NCBI GenBank assembly: GCA_013695295.1
Contig: JACDAS010000002.1
Location: 1 to 20,734, forward strand
Length of the DNA stretch: 20,734 bases
DNA from: Actinomycetota bacterium
Lineage (GTDB): Bacteria; Actinomycetota; Thermoleophilia; Gaiellales; Gaiellaceae
Direction of reading: 5' to 3'
Part shown: in pieces, positions 1 to 6,762 of the stretch
Layout of the letters: the number at the start of each line of letters is the position of its first letter
How positions within the stretch are numbered: position 1 is the stretch's first letter
Program-made: the position numbers and the translations under genes
The notes under the pieces: generated by a model
What the model was told of the DNA's origin: nothing
Database searches by the model: none
What the model saw: only the letters and a program-made list of their open reading frames with translations

Positions 1-2
1 CC

Positions 3-95
3 TCGGTCCGGGCGCTGACGCCGGCGACCGTGGCGAGCTGCGACCGCGAGGCGTTCGACGAGTTCGTGCGGCCCCTCTTTGCGGACGACGGCTGA
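3..95 (+). CDS. C-terminal end of a probable cyclic nucleotide-binding (Crp/CAP-ED-like) protein, 5' truncated by window
   Basis: Thirty sense codons in frame 3 run from the window edge to a TGA at 93-95. The peptide contains VRALTPATV, then CDREAF and FDEFVRPLF. This resembles the last strand and C-terminal helix of a cNMP-binding domain, where a 'vrAltp..v...dreaF' pattern is common. No DNA-binding helix follows, so the protein would end at the sensor domain. The call rests on a short tail and on family resemblance from memory. A minus-strand frame is also open over the same bases, but its composition here does not look like a conserved protein. Confidence 0.45.
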   Translation, partial: SVRALTPATVASCDREAFDEFVRPLFADDG

Positions 96-335
96 CGCAG
101 GATCCGGACCTGCTTGCCGCGTGAGCGCGGGAACCTCCGCCTGGAGAGAGCCGCCCGGCCCGACCTGACCGAGACCGTCGGCGGAGTAGCCGCCGTGCCC
201 GGCGAAGGTGGCCTGCGCGCCCGGGGTCGGCTTGAGCAGGACGAGGCTCGCGAGCGCGGCGCCCGGCCACGCGAGCACCAGGCCGCCGGCCACTGCCGCA
301 AGACCTGCGAGGCGCCGGCGTCGCTGCACCTTCAC
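96..335 (-). pseudogene. Probable 5' remnant of a secreted protein gene
   Basis: A minus-strand frame starts at GTG 335-333 (a second GTG lies two codons later), 11 nt after the stop of the serine hydrolase. It encodes an Arg-rich N-terminus (KVQRRRR), a hydrophobic stretch ending in PGAALA (a plausible signal peptide and cleavage site), then a segment with the core GHGGYSADGLG, followed by GPGGSLQAEVPA. That segment looks like the beginning of a family of secreted actinobacterial proteins in which 'AEVPAGSTV' leads into a beta-rich domain. Here, after AEVPA (near position 125), the peptide becomes low-complexity and the frame runs antisense into the end of the cNMP-binding gene. I infer a deletion or truncation. 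The family memory is not exact, and a small intact secreted protein cannot be excluded. Confidence 0.4.
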
Positions 336-346
336 TCGGTGCGAAT

Positions 347-1186
347 CTAGTTCACTCTGGGCAGCCCTTTGTCAACGGGGTGCGCTCGGGACGCCGCGAG
401 CACAGCGTCCGCGAGCCTGGGCCAGGCCCCCCGGGCCCACGGGCCGAACTCGAGGTCGGTCAGACAGGCGCAGGCGACCCCGGCCTCCGGGTCGACCCAG
501 AGGAACGTGCCGCTGCCGCCGAAGTGCCCGAACGTCCTTGCCGAGGCCGCCGTCCCCGTCCAGTGATCCGGCTTCGAATCCTTGAGCTCGAAGCCGAGCC
601 CCCAGTCGAGCGGCTCCAGCTTCCCGAATCCCGGGAGCACGCCCGAGAGCCCGGGGAACGCGACGGAGGTCGCCTCGACCAGCGTCTCCGAGGCGACGAG
701 GCTGGGAGCGAGCAGCTCGCGGGCGAGCCCCACGAGATCCTCGAGCGACCCGTGTAGGCCGGCGGCGGCCGTGCCCTGGAGGGTCGCCGAGAGCTCGAGC
801 GGCCCGAGGACGGCCGCGCGCATGTACTCGTCGAAGGGCATCTCGGCCGCGCCGGCGACGTGGGCGGCGAGAACCTCGAAGCCCGTGTTCGAGTAGATCC
901 GTCGCCTGCCCGGCGCGGCGATCGGCTGCGAGCCTTCGAACGGGAGCCCGGACGCATGCGCGAGCAGATGCCGGACGGTGGCTCCGGGCGGCCCTGCGGG
1001 CTCGTCGAGGTCGACGCTCCCCTCCTCCGCCGCCACGAGCGTCGCGAGGGCCGTCGCGAGCTTGGTGACCGACGCCCAGCGCAGCACCCGGTCGGCGGGG
1101 CCGTGCATCGCCGTGCCCCCGGGCGTGACGGCCGCCACCGCGACGGTCTGGGCGGGCCACTCCTCGACCTGGCGCAAAGCCTCCAC
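347..1186 (-). CDS. Serine hydrolase, class C beta-lactamase/penicillin-binding-protein fold
   Basis: The 279-residue product has the three motifs of the beta-lactamase-related serine hydrolase family: SVTK at residues 39-42 (SxxK, with S39 as nucleophile and K42 as base), YSN at 98-100 (YxN), and a C-terminal HFGGSG segment near residue 220 that takes the place of the KTG/HxG strand. The central HLLAHASGLPF is also typical. No signal peptide is visible, so it is probably cytoplasmic. The substrate cannot be told; esterase or peptidase activity is as likely as beta-lactam hydrolysis. The start is GTG at 1186-1184. The frame stays open upstream but no better start was seen. Its 5' end lies only 17 bp from the presumed start of the divergent RidA-like gene. 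Confidence 0.85.
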   Translation of the reverse strand: MEALRQVEEWPAQTVAVAAVTPGGTAMHGPADRVLRWASVTKLATALATLVAAEEGSVDLDEPAGPPGATVRHLLAHASGLPFEGSQPIAAPGRRRIYSNTGFEVLAAHVAGAAEMPFDEYMRAAVLGPLELSATLQGTAAAGLHGSLEDLVGLARELLAPSLVASETLVEATSVAFPGLSGVLPGFGKLEPLDWGLGFELKDSKPDHWTGTAASARTFGHFGGSGTFLWVDPEAGVACACLTDLEFGPWARGAWPRLADAVLAASRAHPVDKGLPRVN

Positions 1187-1203
1187 GGCGCGATAATCGC
1201 AGC
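1187..1203. promoter_or_regulatory. Very short divergent promoter region with palindromic CGATAATCG-like core
   Basis: The 17 bp between the two divergent starts contain GATAAT (1192-1197) on the plus strand and GATTAT on the minus strand, each close to the -10 consensus TATAAT and only a few bases from the presumed start codons. If both are real, the serine hydrolase and RidA-like messages would be leaderless or nearly so. This rests on motif and position only. Confidence 0.3.
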
Positions 1204-1587
1204 CTGGCCAGGCAGCTGATCTCCGGGCACTCGCCCTTCGAGGCGGTCGCGGGCTTCTCGCGCGCGGTCCGGGTCGGCAACCACGTCTTCGTCGCGGGGA
1301 CGGCGCCGATCCCGGCGGACGGCGAGGCGCCGCCCGTGGGGGCCGCCGATCAGGCCCGGCTCTGCCTGGAGATCATCCTCGGGGCCCTCGCGCAGGCGGG
1401 AGCGGGCCCGGAGCACGTGGTGCGGACCCGCATGTACCTGACGAGCGCCGAGGACTTCGAGGCGGTCGCCGGCGTCCACGGCGAGGTCTTCGGCTCGGCG
1501 CGCCCTGCGAGCACGGCCGTCGTCGTAGCGGGTCTCCTCGACCCGCGCTGGCGGGTCGAGCTCGAGGCGGAGGCGTACATCGCCTAG
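1204..1587 (+). CDS. RidA/YjgF/UK114-family protein lacking the catalytic arginine
   Basis: Residues FSRAVRVGNHVFVAGTAP near the N-terminus and VVRTRMYLT mid-protein are diagnostic of the Rid (YjgF/YER057c/UK114) fold, which forms trimers with ligand sites between subunits. From CTG 1204 the product is 127 residues, the usual family length. No ATG, GTG or TTG occurs in frame before the conserved N-terminus; the first GTG (1336) would delete a third of the fold. CTG at 1204 or 1216 is therefore the likely start. In E. coli RidA, Arg105 binds the 2-iminoacid carboxylate in a PARS context. Here the matching stretch is RPASTAVVVAG, placing Ser at that position. The protein probably belongs to a Rid subfamily without classical imine deaminase activity, and its substrate is unknown. 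Confidence 0.8.
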   Translation: MARQLISGHSPFEAVAGFSRAVRVGNHVFVAGTAPIPADGEAPPVGAADQARLCLEIILGALAQAGAGPEHVVRTRMYLTSAEDFEAVAGVHGEVFGSARPASTAVVVAGLLDPRWRVELEAEAYIA

Positions 1588-1608
1588 GAGGGCGACTCAG
1601 TCTCGGGC

Positions 1609-1662
1609 GTTCACCCACGCTGAGGAGGAGGCCCGTGGGGGAACGACGGGTTCACCCACGCT
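1609..1662. repeat. 13-bp direct repeat GTTCACCCACGCT (1609-1621 and 1650-1662) flanking a complementary segment
   Basis: Two identical copies of GTTCACCCACGCT lie 41 bp apart in the gap between the convergent RidA-like and lipoprotein genes. The second copy runs into the lipoprotein stop codon. Between them CGTGGGGGAA (1634-1643) is complementary, with one mismatch, to TTCACCCACG in either copy, so two mutually exclusive hairpins are possible. Confidence 0.6.
1634..1660. terminator. Candidate bidirectional terminator hairpin
   Basis: CGTGGGGGAA (1634-1643) and TTCACCCACG (1651-1660) can form a 10-bp stem with one mismatch around a 7-nt loop, between convergent genes. There is no U-tract on either side, so it would be a non-canonical terminator. 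A competing stem uses the first TTCACCCACG copy at 1610-1619. Confidence 0.35.
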
Positions 1663-2164
1663 AGCTCTTGAGGTCGTAGCCCTTCGCGATGAACTCCTGC
1701 GTGACCTTCGACAGCTCCTTGATCGAGTCGAACTCGCCCGTCTGCAGCTTGTTCGCCTCGGCGGCAGCGGCGTCGCGATCGCCGTCGGCCGCCGTCTCCC
1801 GCAGCTCGTCGAGGTCGTCGACGAACTCACCGGTCCCCGTCGTCAGCCGATCGTGCAGGTCGTCGACCTCCTCCGGGGGGTTGATCTTCGCGTACTCGTC
1901 CACCGCTCCGCGAGCCGCCTCCTGGAAGTCCGCGGTCTCGGTCTCGACCCGCTTCAGATCCGCCTTCGCCGGCTCACGCGCCAACTCGCCGACGAGGGTG
2001 CCGAACTCGGTCGATTGGGCGCTCAGCTTCCTGTCGAGACCCTGGATCGCCTGCTCGTAGCCGGCTTTCGTCAGCCGATCGCCCTCGCCGCCGCCCCCGT
2101 CTCCTCCGCCGCAGCCGGCGAGAGCCAGCGAAGCGAGGGCGATCGGCGCAAGAATGAGACGCAC
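1661..2164 (-). CDS. Small secreted lipoprotein, helical, function unknown
   Basis: The 167-residue product begins with a type II signal peptide. The lipobox LALAGC places the lipid-modified cysteine at residue 18, followed by a Gly-rich linker (GGGDGGGGEGD). The mature part is highly charged and probably alpha-helical, with heptad-like spacing across about residues 35-160. It carries INPPEEVDDLHDRL, a segment similar to many actinobacterial lipoproteins that form small helical bundles. There is no enzymatic motif. The start is GTG at 2164-2162, placed 9 bp from the divergent ligase ATG. It is presumably anchored to the outer face of the membrane. I cannot assign a role. Confidence 0.8.
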   Translation of the reverse strand: MRLILAPIALASLALAGCGGGDGGGGEGDRLTKAGYEQAIQGLDRKLSAQSTEFGTLVGELAREPAKADLKRVETETADFQEAARGAVDEYAKINPPEEVDDLHDRLTTGTGEFVDDLDELRETAADGDRDAAAAEANKLQTGEFDSIKELSKVTQEFIAKGYDLKS

Positions 2165-2173
2165 CGATCAAGC

Positions 2174-3403
2174 ATGGCAGCTCCCGTCGACGACCGGCAG
2201 ATCTACCCGCCCTCGCTGTCCGGCAAGGGCAGCGGCTTCGCCGCAGGCGGCAGCGTGCTCGACCACGCCTTCGGGAAGGGCGATCCGTACACGCTCGGCG
2301 TCGAGGAGGAGTACATGCTCCTCGACTCGGAGACGTTCGACCTCGTCCAGCACATCGACACGGTGCTCGAGGCGATCGCGGGCCACGAGCTCGAGAGCCG
2401 GGTCAACCCGGAGCTGATGCAGTCCGTGCTCGAGATCGCGACGCCGGTCTGCCGGACGCCCGCGGAGGTCGACCGGGAGCTCCGGCAACTCCGCGGCTAC
2501 GTGACCGGGATCGCGCGCGAGCAGTCCCTGCGCGTCGGCTCGGCCGGGACGCACCCGTTCAGCCTCTTCGAGCGCCAGCGGATCACGGCTCGCGACCGCT
2601 ATCGCCATCTCGTCGACCAGATGCAGTACATCGCCCGGCGTGAGCTGATCTTCGGCCTGCACGTGCACGTCGCGGTCGACGACCCCGAGAAGGCGATCCA
2701 GGTCGTGAACGGCCTCCTCGCCCACCTCCCCCAGCTGCTCGCCCTCTCAGCCAGCTCGCCCTTCTGGCGCGGCGAGCCGACCGGCCTTGCCTCCAGCCGG
2801 CAGATGGTGTTCGCGGCCTTCCCACGCTCCGGCCCTCCGCCGCGCTTTCGCGACTACGCCGACTACGCGGAGGTGGTCGGCCAGCTCGAGAAGACGGGCT
2901 GCATCGCCGACTACACCCACATCTGGTGGGACATTCGCCTGCATCCGCGGCTCGGGACGGTGGAGATCAGGATCTGCGATGCCGTCACGAGGGTCGAGGA
3001 CGCCGTCGCCCTCGCAGCCTTCTGCCAGTCGCTCGTCAAGCTCTACTGCGAGAGCTACGAGGCCGGCGAGGCGATCCCGTCGTACCACCGGATCTTGACG
3101 ACCGAGAACAAGTGGCTAGCCGCGCGGTACGGGCTCGAGGCGCCGGTGATGGACCTGGCGACCGGTCGCAGGAACCGCGTCCCCGTCGCCCAGCTCGTCC
3201 GACGAACGCTCCGCGACGTCGAGCCGCACGCCCGCGAGCTCGGCTGCGAGGCCGAGCTGGAGGGGATCCGCGCCATCCTCTCGCGCGGGAACGGCGCCGA
3301 TCGCCAGCTCCGAGTCTTCAACGCGAACCGCGACATCGTCGAGGTCGCGCGCGAGCTCGCGGATGCGACCGAGGTGGCCGCGACGTCTACCGCGGCTGCC
3401 TGA
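2174..3403 (+). CDS. ybdK: Carboxylate-amine ligase, YbdK / glutamate-cysteine ligase type 2 family (GCS2)
   Basis: The 409-residue protein matches the GCS2/YbdK family of ATP-dependent ligases. YTLGVEEEY (39-47) is the signature first strand with glutamates for metal/ATP binding. ELMQSVLEIATPVC (80-93) and GLHVHVAV (161-168) are further core motifs, and GTVEIRICD appears later. Characterised members have weak gamma-glutamylcysteine synthetase activity; the natural substrate in actinobacteria is often unclear. ATG 2174 gives about 30 extra residues before DHAFGKGDPYTLGVEEE, where many relatives begin. GTG 2255, within SVLDHAFG, is the alternative start and would leave a 90-bp divergent intergenic region. 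The 3' end overlaps the convergent gene by 17 bp. Confidence 0.85.
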   Translation: MAAPVDDRQIYPPSLSGKGSGFAAGGSVLDHAFGKGDPYTLGVEEEYMLLDSETFDLVQHIDTVLEAIAGHELESRVNPELMQSVLEIATPVCRTPAEVDRELRQLRGYVTGIAREQSLRVGSAGTHPFSLFERQRITARDRYRHLVDQMQYIARRELIFGLHVHVAVDDPEKAIQVVNGLLAHLPQLLALSASSPFWRGEPTGLASSRQMVFAAFPRSGPPPRFRDYADYAEVVGQLEKTGCIADYTHIWWDIRLHPRLGTVEIRICDAVTRVEDAVALAAFCQSLVKLYCESYEAGEAIPSYHRILTTENKWLAARYGLEAPVMDLATGRRNRVPVAQLVRRTLRDVEPHARELGCEAELEGIRAILSRGNGADRQLRVFNANRDIVEVARELADATEVAATSTAAA

Positions 3404-4250
3404 AGGACCTCACCTTCCAGGTCGTCGTGTCCACGATCGCGAGTCTCCCCGCGCCGCCCTGCCGGAGGACGAGGCGGCGCCCTGCGGCCTCCAGGCCGAG
3501 GCGCACCTGGAAGATCGCCTCGTCGGCGTTCTTCCAGGGCAGGTCGACACAGACGGCGCGGCGGCCGACGGTGTCGAGCGCGTGGACGAACGGGTTTCCC
3601 GGACGCGAGTAGAGCGTGTACGCCCAGCGGCCGTCGGCGCTCGTCGCGCGCGCCACCGGCGATCCCTGCATCTTCTCGTCAGGCTCCCGCCGGTCGACGA
3701 TCGCCTCCGGGACGAGCCGCCCCGACGCGAGATCGTAGGCACGAACCTCGTAGCGGACGTCGGCCGTGCCCGGCAGGTAGCGGATCAGGTACAGCGTGCG
3801 GAGATCCGGCGACATCGCGTCGTAGGCGAAGGCTCCCCGCAGGGTGATCACGCGCTGAAGGCGCAGCGTCTTCGTCGCGAGGAGCGCGAAGCGCGTCACC
3901 CGCGTGTCCGGCCGCACGGTCGCGAGCCCGCCGAGGAGCAGGCGGCGTCCGTCGCGAGAGAGGCCCTCTGCGTCGCCGCCGAAGGTGGCCATCGGGATGC
4001 CCCACCCGCCCGCGAGCCCGCCCCAGCGGACGACCCGGCCTCCTCGCGTCGCGACAGCCGCGACCGCCGTCTCCTTCCCGCTCGGGGTCGGGAGCGCGAC
4101 GTAGCGGACGGTGCCGTCGCGGGCGGCGACCCCGTTCCAGCCGAGGGCCACGCCGGGAGACGGGCCGCCGTCCCCGGCCGCACCGGCCGTCACGAGGGAG
4201 GCTGCTACGAGGCCCGTGGTGATTCCGATCAAGACGCTGCGCACGGTCAT
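3387..4250 (-). CDS. Secreted propeller-like protein, function unknown
   Basis: The start is ATG 4250-4248, preceded by a good Shine-Dalgarno (AAAGGAG, about 7 nt upstream). The 287-residue product has a signal peptide (hydrophobic about residues 5-24, TAGAAG cleavage zone). The mature part has repeats of the type 'LSRDGRRLLLGG', 'MSPDLRTLYLIRYL' and 'TSADGRWAYTLYSR', as seen in TolB/WD40-like beta-propeller blades, but too few for a full propeller to be certain. It ends VRSFRQPR. It is divergent from the ECF sigma operon with a 137-bp shared upstream region, so it may be part of the same regulon. No enzymatic residues are recognised. Confidence 0.75.
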   Translation of the reverse strand: MTVRSVLIGITTGLVAASLVTAGAAGDGGPSPGVALGWNGVAARDGTVRYVALPTPSGKETAVAAVATRGGRVVRWGGLAGGWGIPMATFGGDAEGLSRDGRRLLLGGLATVRPDTRVTRFALLATKTLRLQRVITLRGAFAYDAMSPDLRTLYLIRYLPGTADVRYEVRAYDLASGRLVPEAIVDRREPDEKMQGSPVARATSADGRWAYTLYSRPGNPFVHALDTVGRRAVCVDLPWKNADEAIFQVRLGLEAAGRRLVLRQGGAGRLAIVDTTTWKVRSFRQPR

Positions 4251-4286
4251 CGGGTGCTCCTTTCGCTCGCTCGACCTCCATACGCG

Positions 4287-4316
4287 CTCGAGAGTTCGAG
4301 AGGTCCACTGGGACCT
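4287..4316. promoter_or_regulatory. Two adjacent inverted repeats, candidate operator for the divergent sigma-factor region
   Basis: CTCGA-GAGT-TCGAG (4287-4300) abuts AGGTCC-ACTG-GGACCT (4301-4316). Both are perfect inverted repeats with 4-nt spacers, and their centres lie 15 bp apart. They sit in the 137 bp between the divergent start codons at 4250 and 4388. A TATCAT at 4373-4378 could serve as a -10 for the sigma-factor gene, but no convincing -35 is seen. The regulatory role is inferred from position and symmetry. Confidence 0.45.
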
Positions 4317-4387
4317 ATCCGCTCCCGCGGCCCGTATGTCACGCGGATGGACCTCCCGGCGACGACCGCTCGTATCATCGGCGCGCG

Positions 4388-4912
4388 ATGGCAGGCTCGG
4401 GACGCGACGAGCGCGCCCGGGTTCGCGGCGCGCAGGCGGGATCCGCCTCCGATCTCGAGGCGCTCTTCCGGGCGCACTGGGGGCGCTCGTTCCGGGCCGC
4501 GTACCTCGTCGTCCACGACGCCGCCGCCGCCGAGGACATCGCGCAGGAGAGCTTCCTCGCGGCGATCCGCGCACTCGACCGCTTCGATCGCCGGCGTCCG
4601 TTCGGGCCCTGGCTGCACCGGATCGTCGTCAACCGTGCGATCGACTGGGCGCGCGCCCGCGCGCTGCGTGCGGAGGTCGGCGACGGGACGCTCGCGGAGC
4701 TGCCGGCCCGTCCCGTCAGGCCCGAGTCGCGCGGCGACCTGTTGCCGCGCCTCGCCCGGCTGCCCGCCGAGCACCGCGCCGTGATCGTGCTCCGCTACCT
4801 GCTCGAGTACACGCCGGGCGAGATCGCGGAGTTGCTCGAGCTGCCGAGGGGCACCGTCAACTCGCGCCTTCGCCGGGGCCTCGACTCGCTCAGGAAAGGG
4901 CTCGGGGAGTGA
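4388..4912 (+). CDS. ECF-type RNA polymerase sigma-70 factor
   Basis: The 174-residue protein has the two-domain ECF layout. Region 2 (about residues 20-90) includes DAAAAEDIAQESFLAAIRAL and RPFGPWLHRIVVNRAIDWAR. Region 4 (about 118-170) includes LPAEHRAVIVLRYL and the helix-turn-helix YTPGEIAELLELPRGTVNSRL. There is no region 1.1 or 3. It directs RNA polymerase to an alternative promoter set. ATG 4388 is the first good start. The next gene begins at GTG 4909, overlapping the stop by 4 bp (GTGA). That overlap, and the membrane segment in the next product, fit a sigma/anti-sigma pair. Likely targets include its own operon, but no autoregulatory promoter could be identified. Confidence 0.92.
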   Translation: MAGSGRDERARVRGAQAGSASDLEALFRAHWGRSFRAAYLVVHDAAAAEDIAQESFLAAIRALDRFDRRRPFGPWLHRIVVNRAIDWARARALRAEVGDGTLAELPARPVRPESRGDLLPRLARLPAEHRAVIVLRYLLEYTPGEIAELLELPRGTVNSRLRRGLDSLRKGLGE

Positions 4913-6084
4913 GCGAGTCGCTGCGACGGGCGCTCCGGTCGGAGTCGATCCCGGGCGAGCACGAGGCGCGCGAGCGCTCCTGGGAGCTCGCGCAGGCCGC
5001 GCTGCAGGGGCGCGAGGCCGTCCCGGCGCGCCGCGCCGGTCGCGGACGGCTGCTACTGGTCGGAGCGACCGGGCTCGCGATCGTCGCCGGTGCGGTCTCC
5101 CCTCCGGGGCTCGCGGTGCTCGACTCGGTCCGGGACGCCGTCGTCGGCGATCGCGTCGTCGTCAGGCGGCCGGCGCTCTTCGGGCTGCCCGCGCCCGGGA
5201 GGCTGCTGGTGAACTCGAGGCAGGGACCCTGGATCGTGCAGGCCGACGGTTCCCGGCGCCTGCTCGGACCGTACGAGCGGGCGTCGTGGTCGCCGCACGG
5301 CCGCTACGTCGTCGCGACCCGCGGATTCGAGCTCTTCGCGCTCGACCCGAAGGGCAAGGTGCGCTGGTCGCTCGCGAGGCCCGGCAGCCCGGCCCAGCCG
5401 CGCTGGTCGTCGGACGGCTTCCGGATCGCCTACCGGCTCGGCGCGAGGCTTCGGGTTGTCGCCGGCGACGGCACCGGGGACCGGAGCCTGCCGTTCGGCG
5501 GGCCGGGCGACGCCGCGCCCGAGTGGCGCCCCGGGGCGGCACACGAGCTCGCGCTCGTCGACCGCGGGCAGATCGTCCTCACGGACACGGACACGCAAGA
5601 GGTCCTCTGGCGCGCGACCGGGGTTCCGACCCCCTACGAGCTCGCGTGGTCGGCGGACGGCCGGCGCCTCCTCGCGCTCTCGGCCGGCTCGCTCTCGGTT
5701 CTCGACGCACGCGGCCGGAGGCTGGCGCAGGTCGCAGGCGACCGGGGCGCCGAGCTGGCGGCCTTCGCACCGAGCGGCGGTCGGCTCGCCCTCGTCCGCC
5801 CCCGCGCCGGAGGCGGCAGCGAGCTCGTCCTCACCGACGCTGGACTGCCGGCCGCGGGGGCCCGCCGGATCCTCGAGACGGCGGCGCGCTTCAGCGACCT
5901 CGAGTGGTCGCCCGACGGCCGCTGGCTCCTGCTCGGGGTGGAGGACGCGGACCAGTGGCTCTTCGTGCGCGCGGCCGCCCCGCACAGGATCGTCACCGTG
6001 TCGAACGTGCGGCGTCAGTTCCATCCGGGCGCGGCGGGTCCCGCCCCCTTCCCCGAGCTGGCCGGCTGGTGCTGCGCGCCCTGA
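4909..6084 (+). CDS. Membrane-anchored WD40/TolB-like propeller protein, candidate anti-sigma factor
   Basis: The 391-residue product starts at GTG 4909 inside the sigma gene's stop. Residues 1-45 are charged and probably cytoplasmic (SLRRALR, ERSWELAQAAL). A hydrophobic segment (about 46-65, LLLVGATGLAIVAGAV) is followed by a long exported region with beta-propeller blade signatures: ASWSPHGRYVV, RWSSDGFRIAYR, LAWSADGRRLLAL, LEWSPDGRWLLLG. The short N-terminal domain, single membrane pass and extracytoplasmic sensor resemble anti-sigma factors, but no HxxxCxxC zinc motif is present, so this would not be a ZAS-type anti-sigma. The role is inferred from coupling to the sigma gene. The 3' end overlaps the next gene by 16 bp. 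Confidence 0.8.
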   Translation: MSESLRRALRSESIPGEHEARERSWELAQAALQGREAVPARRAGRGRLLLVGATGLAIVAGAVSPPGLAVLDSVRDAVVGDRVVVRRPALFGLPAPGRLLVNSRQGPWIVQADGSRRLLGPYERASWSPHGRYVVATRGFELFALDPKGKVRWSLARPGSPAQPRWSSDGFRIAYRLGARLRVVAGDGTGDRSLPFGGPGDAAPEWRPGAAHELALVDRGQIVLTDTDTQEVLWRATGVPTPYELAWSADGRRLLALSAGSLSVLDARGRRLAQVAGDRGAELAAFAPSGGRLALVRPRAGGGSELVLTDAGLPAAGARRILETAARFSDLEWSPDGRWLLLGVEDADQWLFVRAAAPHRIVTVSNVRRQFHPGAAGPAPFPELAGWCCAP

Positions 6085-6752
6085 CGCTCGGAGCGGCAGT
6101 GGCGCTCCTCGCAGCCGGGTGCTCCGGCGGGGGCGGCGACCTCCCGTTCGAGGGCGCCAAGACGACCCCACCGCCTGCACCCCGGCGCTCGCAGGCGATC
6201 GAGTGGCGGCGCTCGCTCTCGCTCGGGCGCCCCTACGCGGGACGGCTGCTCGGCGGCGTCCGCCTGCCTGCCCGGGGCGCAAACTTCGTCACGTGGGACC
6301 CGGTTCGAAAGCGCGTGCCGAACCGGAGCTGGCGCCGGTACGGGAGCGACCGCCTCGTGCGCTCGCTGCTGCACGTCCTCGCCCGCTACGCCGCCGCGCA
6401 CCCGCAGGCTCCACGCGTCGCGATCGGAGACTTGAGCCGGCCCCACGGCGGGCCCTTCGGACGTCGCTACGGCGGCCTCGGCCACGCCTCGCACCAGAAC
6501 GGGCTCGACGTCGACGTCTACTACCCGCGCCTCGACGGACGCGAGGTCGCCCCACGGTCTCCGCGGCAGATCGACCGGAGGCTCGCGCAGGATCTGGTCG
6601 ACCGGTTCGTCCGGACCGGCGCCCGGTTCGTCTTCGTCGGACCGCGGACGCACCTGACAGGCCCGCCAGCCGTCGTCCAGGCGCTCGGCCACCACGACGA
6701 CCACATGCACGTCCGCCTGGGGCGGCCCGGTCGCGGCCGTCCGGCCGGGTAG
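6069..6752 (+). CDS. Lipoprotein murein endopeptidase, peptidase M74 (MepA-like)
   Basis: The start is GTG 6069. The 227-residue precursor has a lipobox LLAAGC with the lipidated cysteine at residue 18. The catalytic part carries SHQNGLDVDV (141-150), the HxxxGxD zinc motif of the MepA/LAS metallopeptidases, and HHDDHMHVR (208-216), the C-terminal HxH zinc/catalytic motif. Family members cut D-Ala to meso-DAP cross-links in peptidoglycan. An earlier NFVTWDP segment (72-78) also recurs in relatives. The enzyme would act at the outer face of the membrane on the cell wall, consistent with an envelope-stress sigma operon. It overlaps the propeller gene by 16 bp. Confidence 0.88.
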   Translation: MLRALTLGAAVALLAAGCSGGGGDLPFEGAKTTPPPAPRRSQAIEWRRSLSLGRPYAGRLLGGVRLPARGANFVTWDPVRKRVPNRSWRRYGSDRLVRSLLHVLARYAAAHPQAPRVAIGDLSRPHGGPFGRRYGGLGHASHQNGLDVDVYYPRLDGREVAPRSPRQIDRRLAQDLVDRFVRTGARFVFVGPRTHLTGPPAVVQALGHHDDHMHVRLGRPGRGRPAG

Positions 6753-6762
6753 GCTCGGGGAC

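Noticed and set aside
460..1479. Minus-strand frame of 339 codons across the hydrolase and RidA-like genes
   Set aside because: Low-complexity Arg/Ser/Pro product covering two well-supported genes in other frames.
3363..4784. Plus-strand frame of 473 codons over the secreted protein and sigma gene
   Set aside because: Composition is that of an antisense shadow; the secreted protein has a good Shine-Dalgarno and signal peptide on the minus strand.
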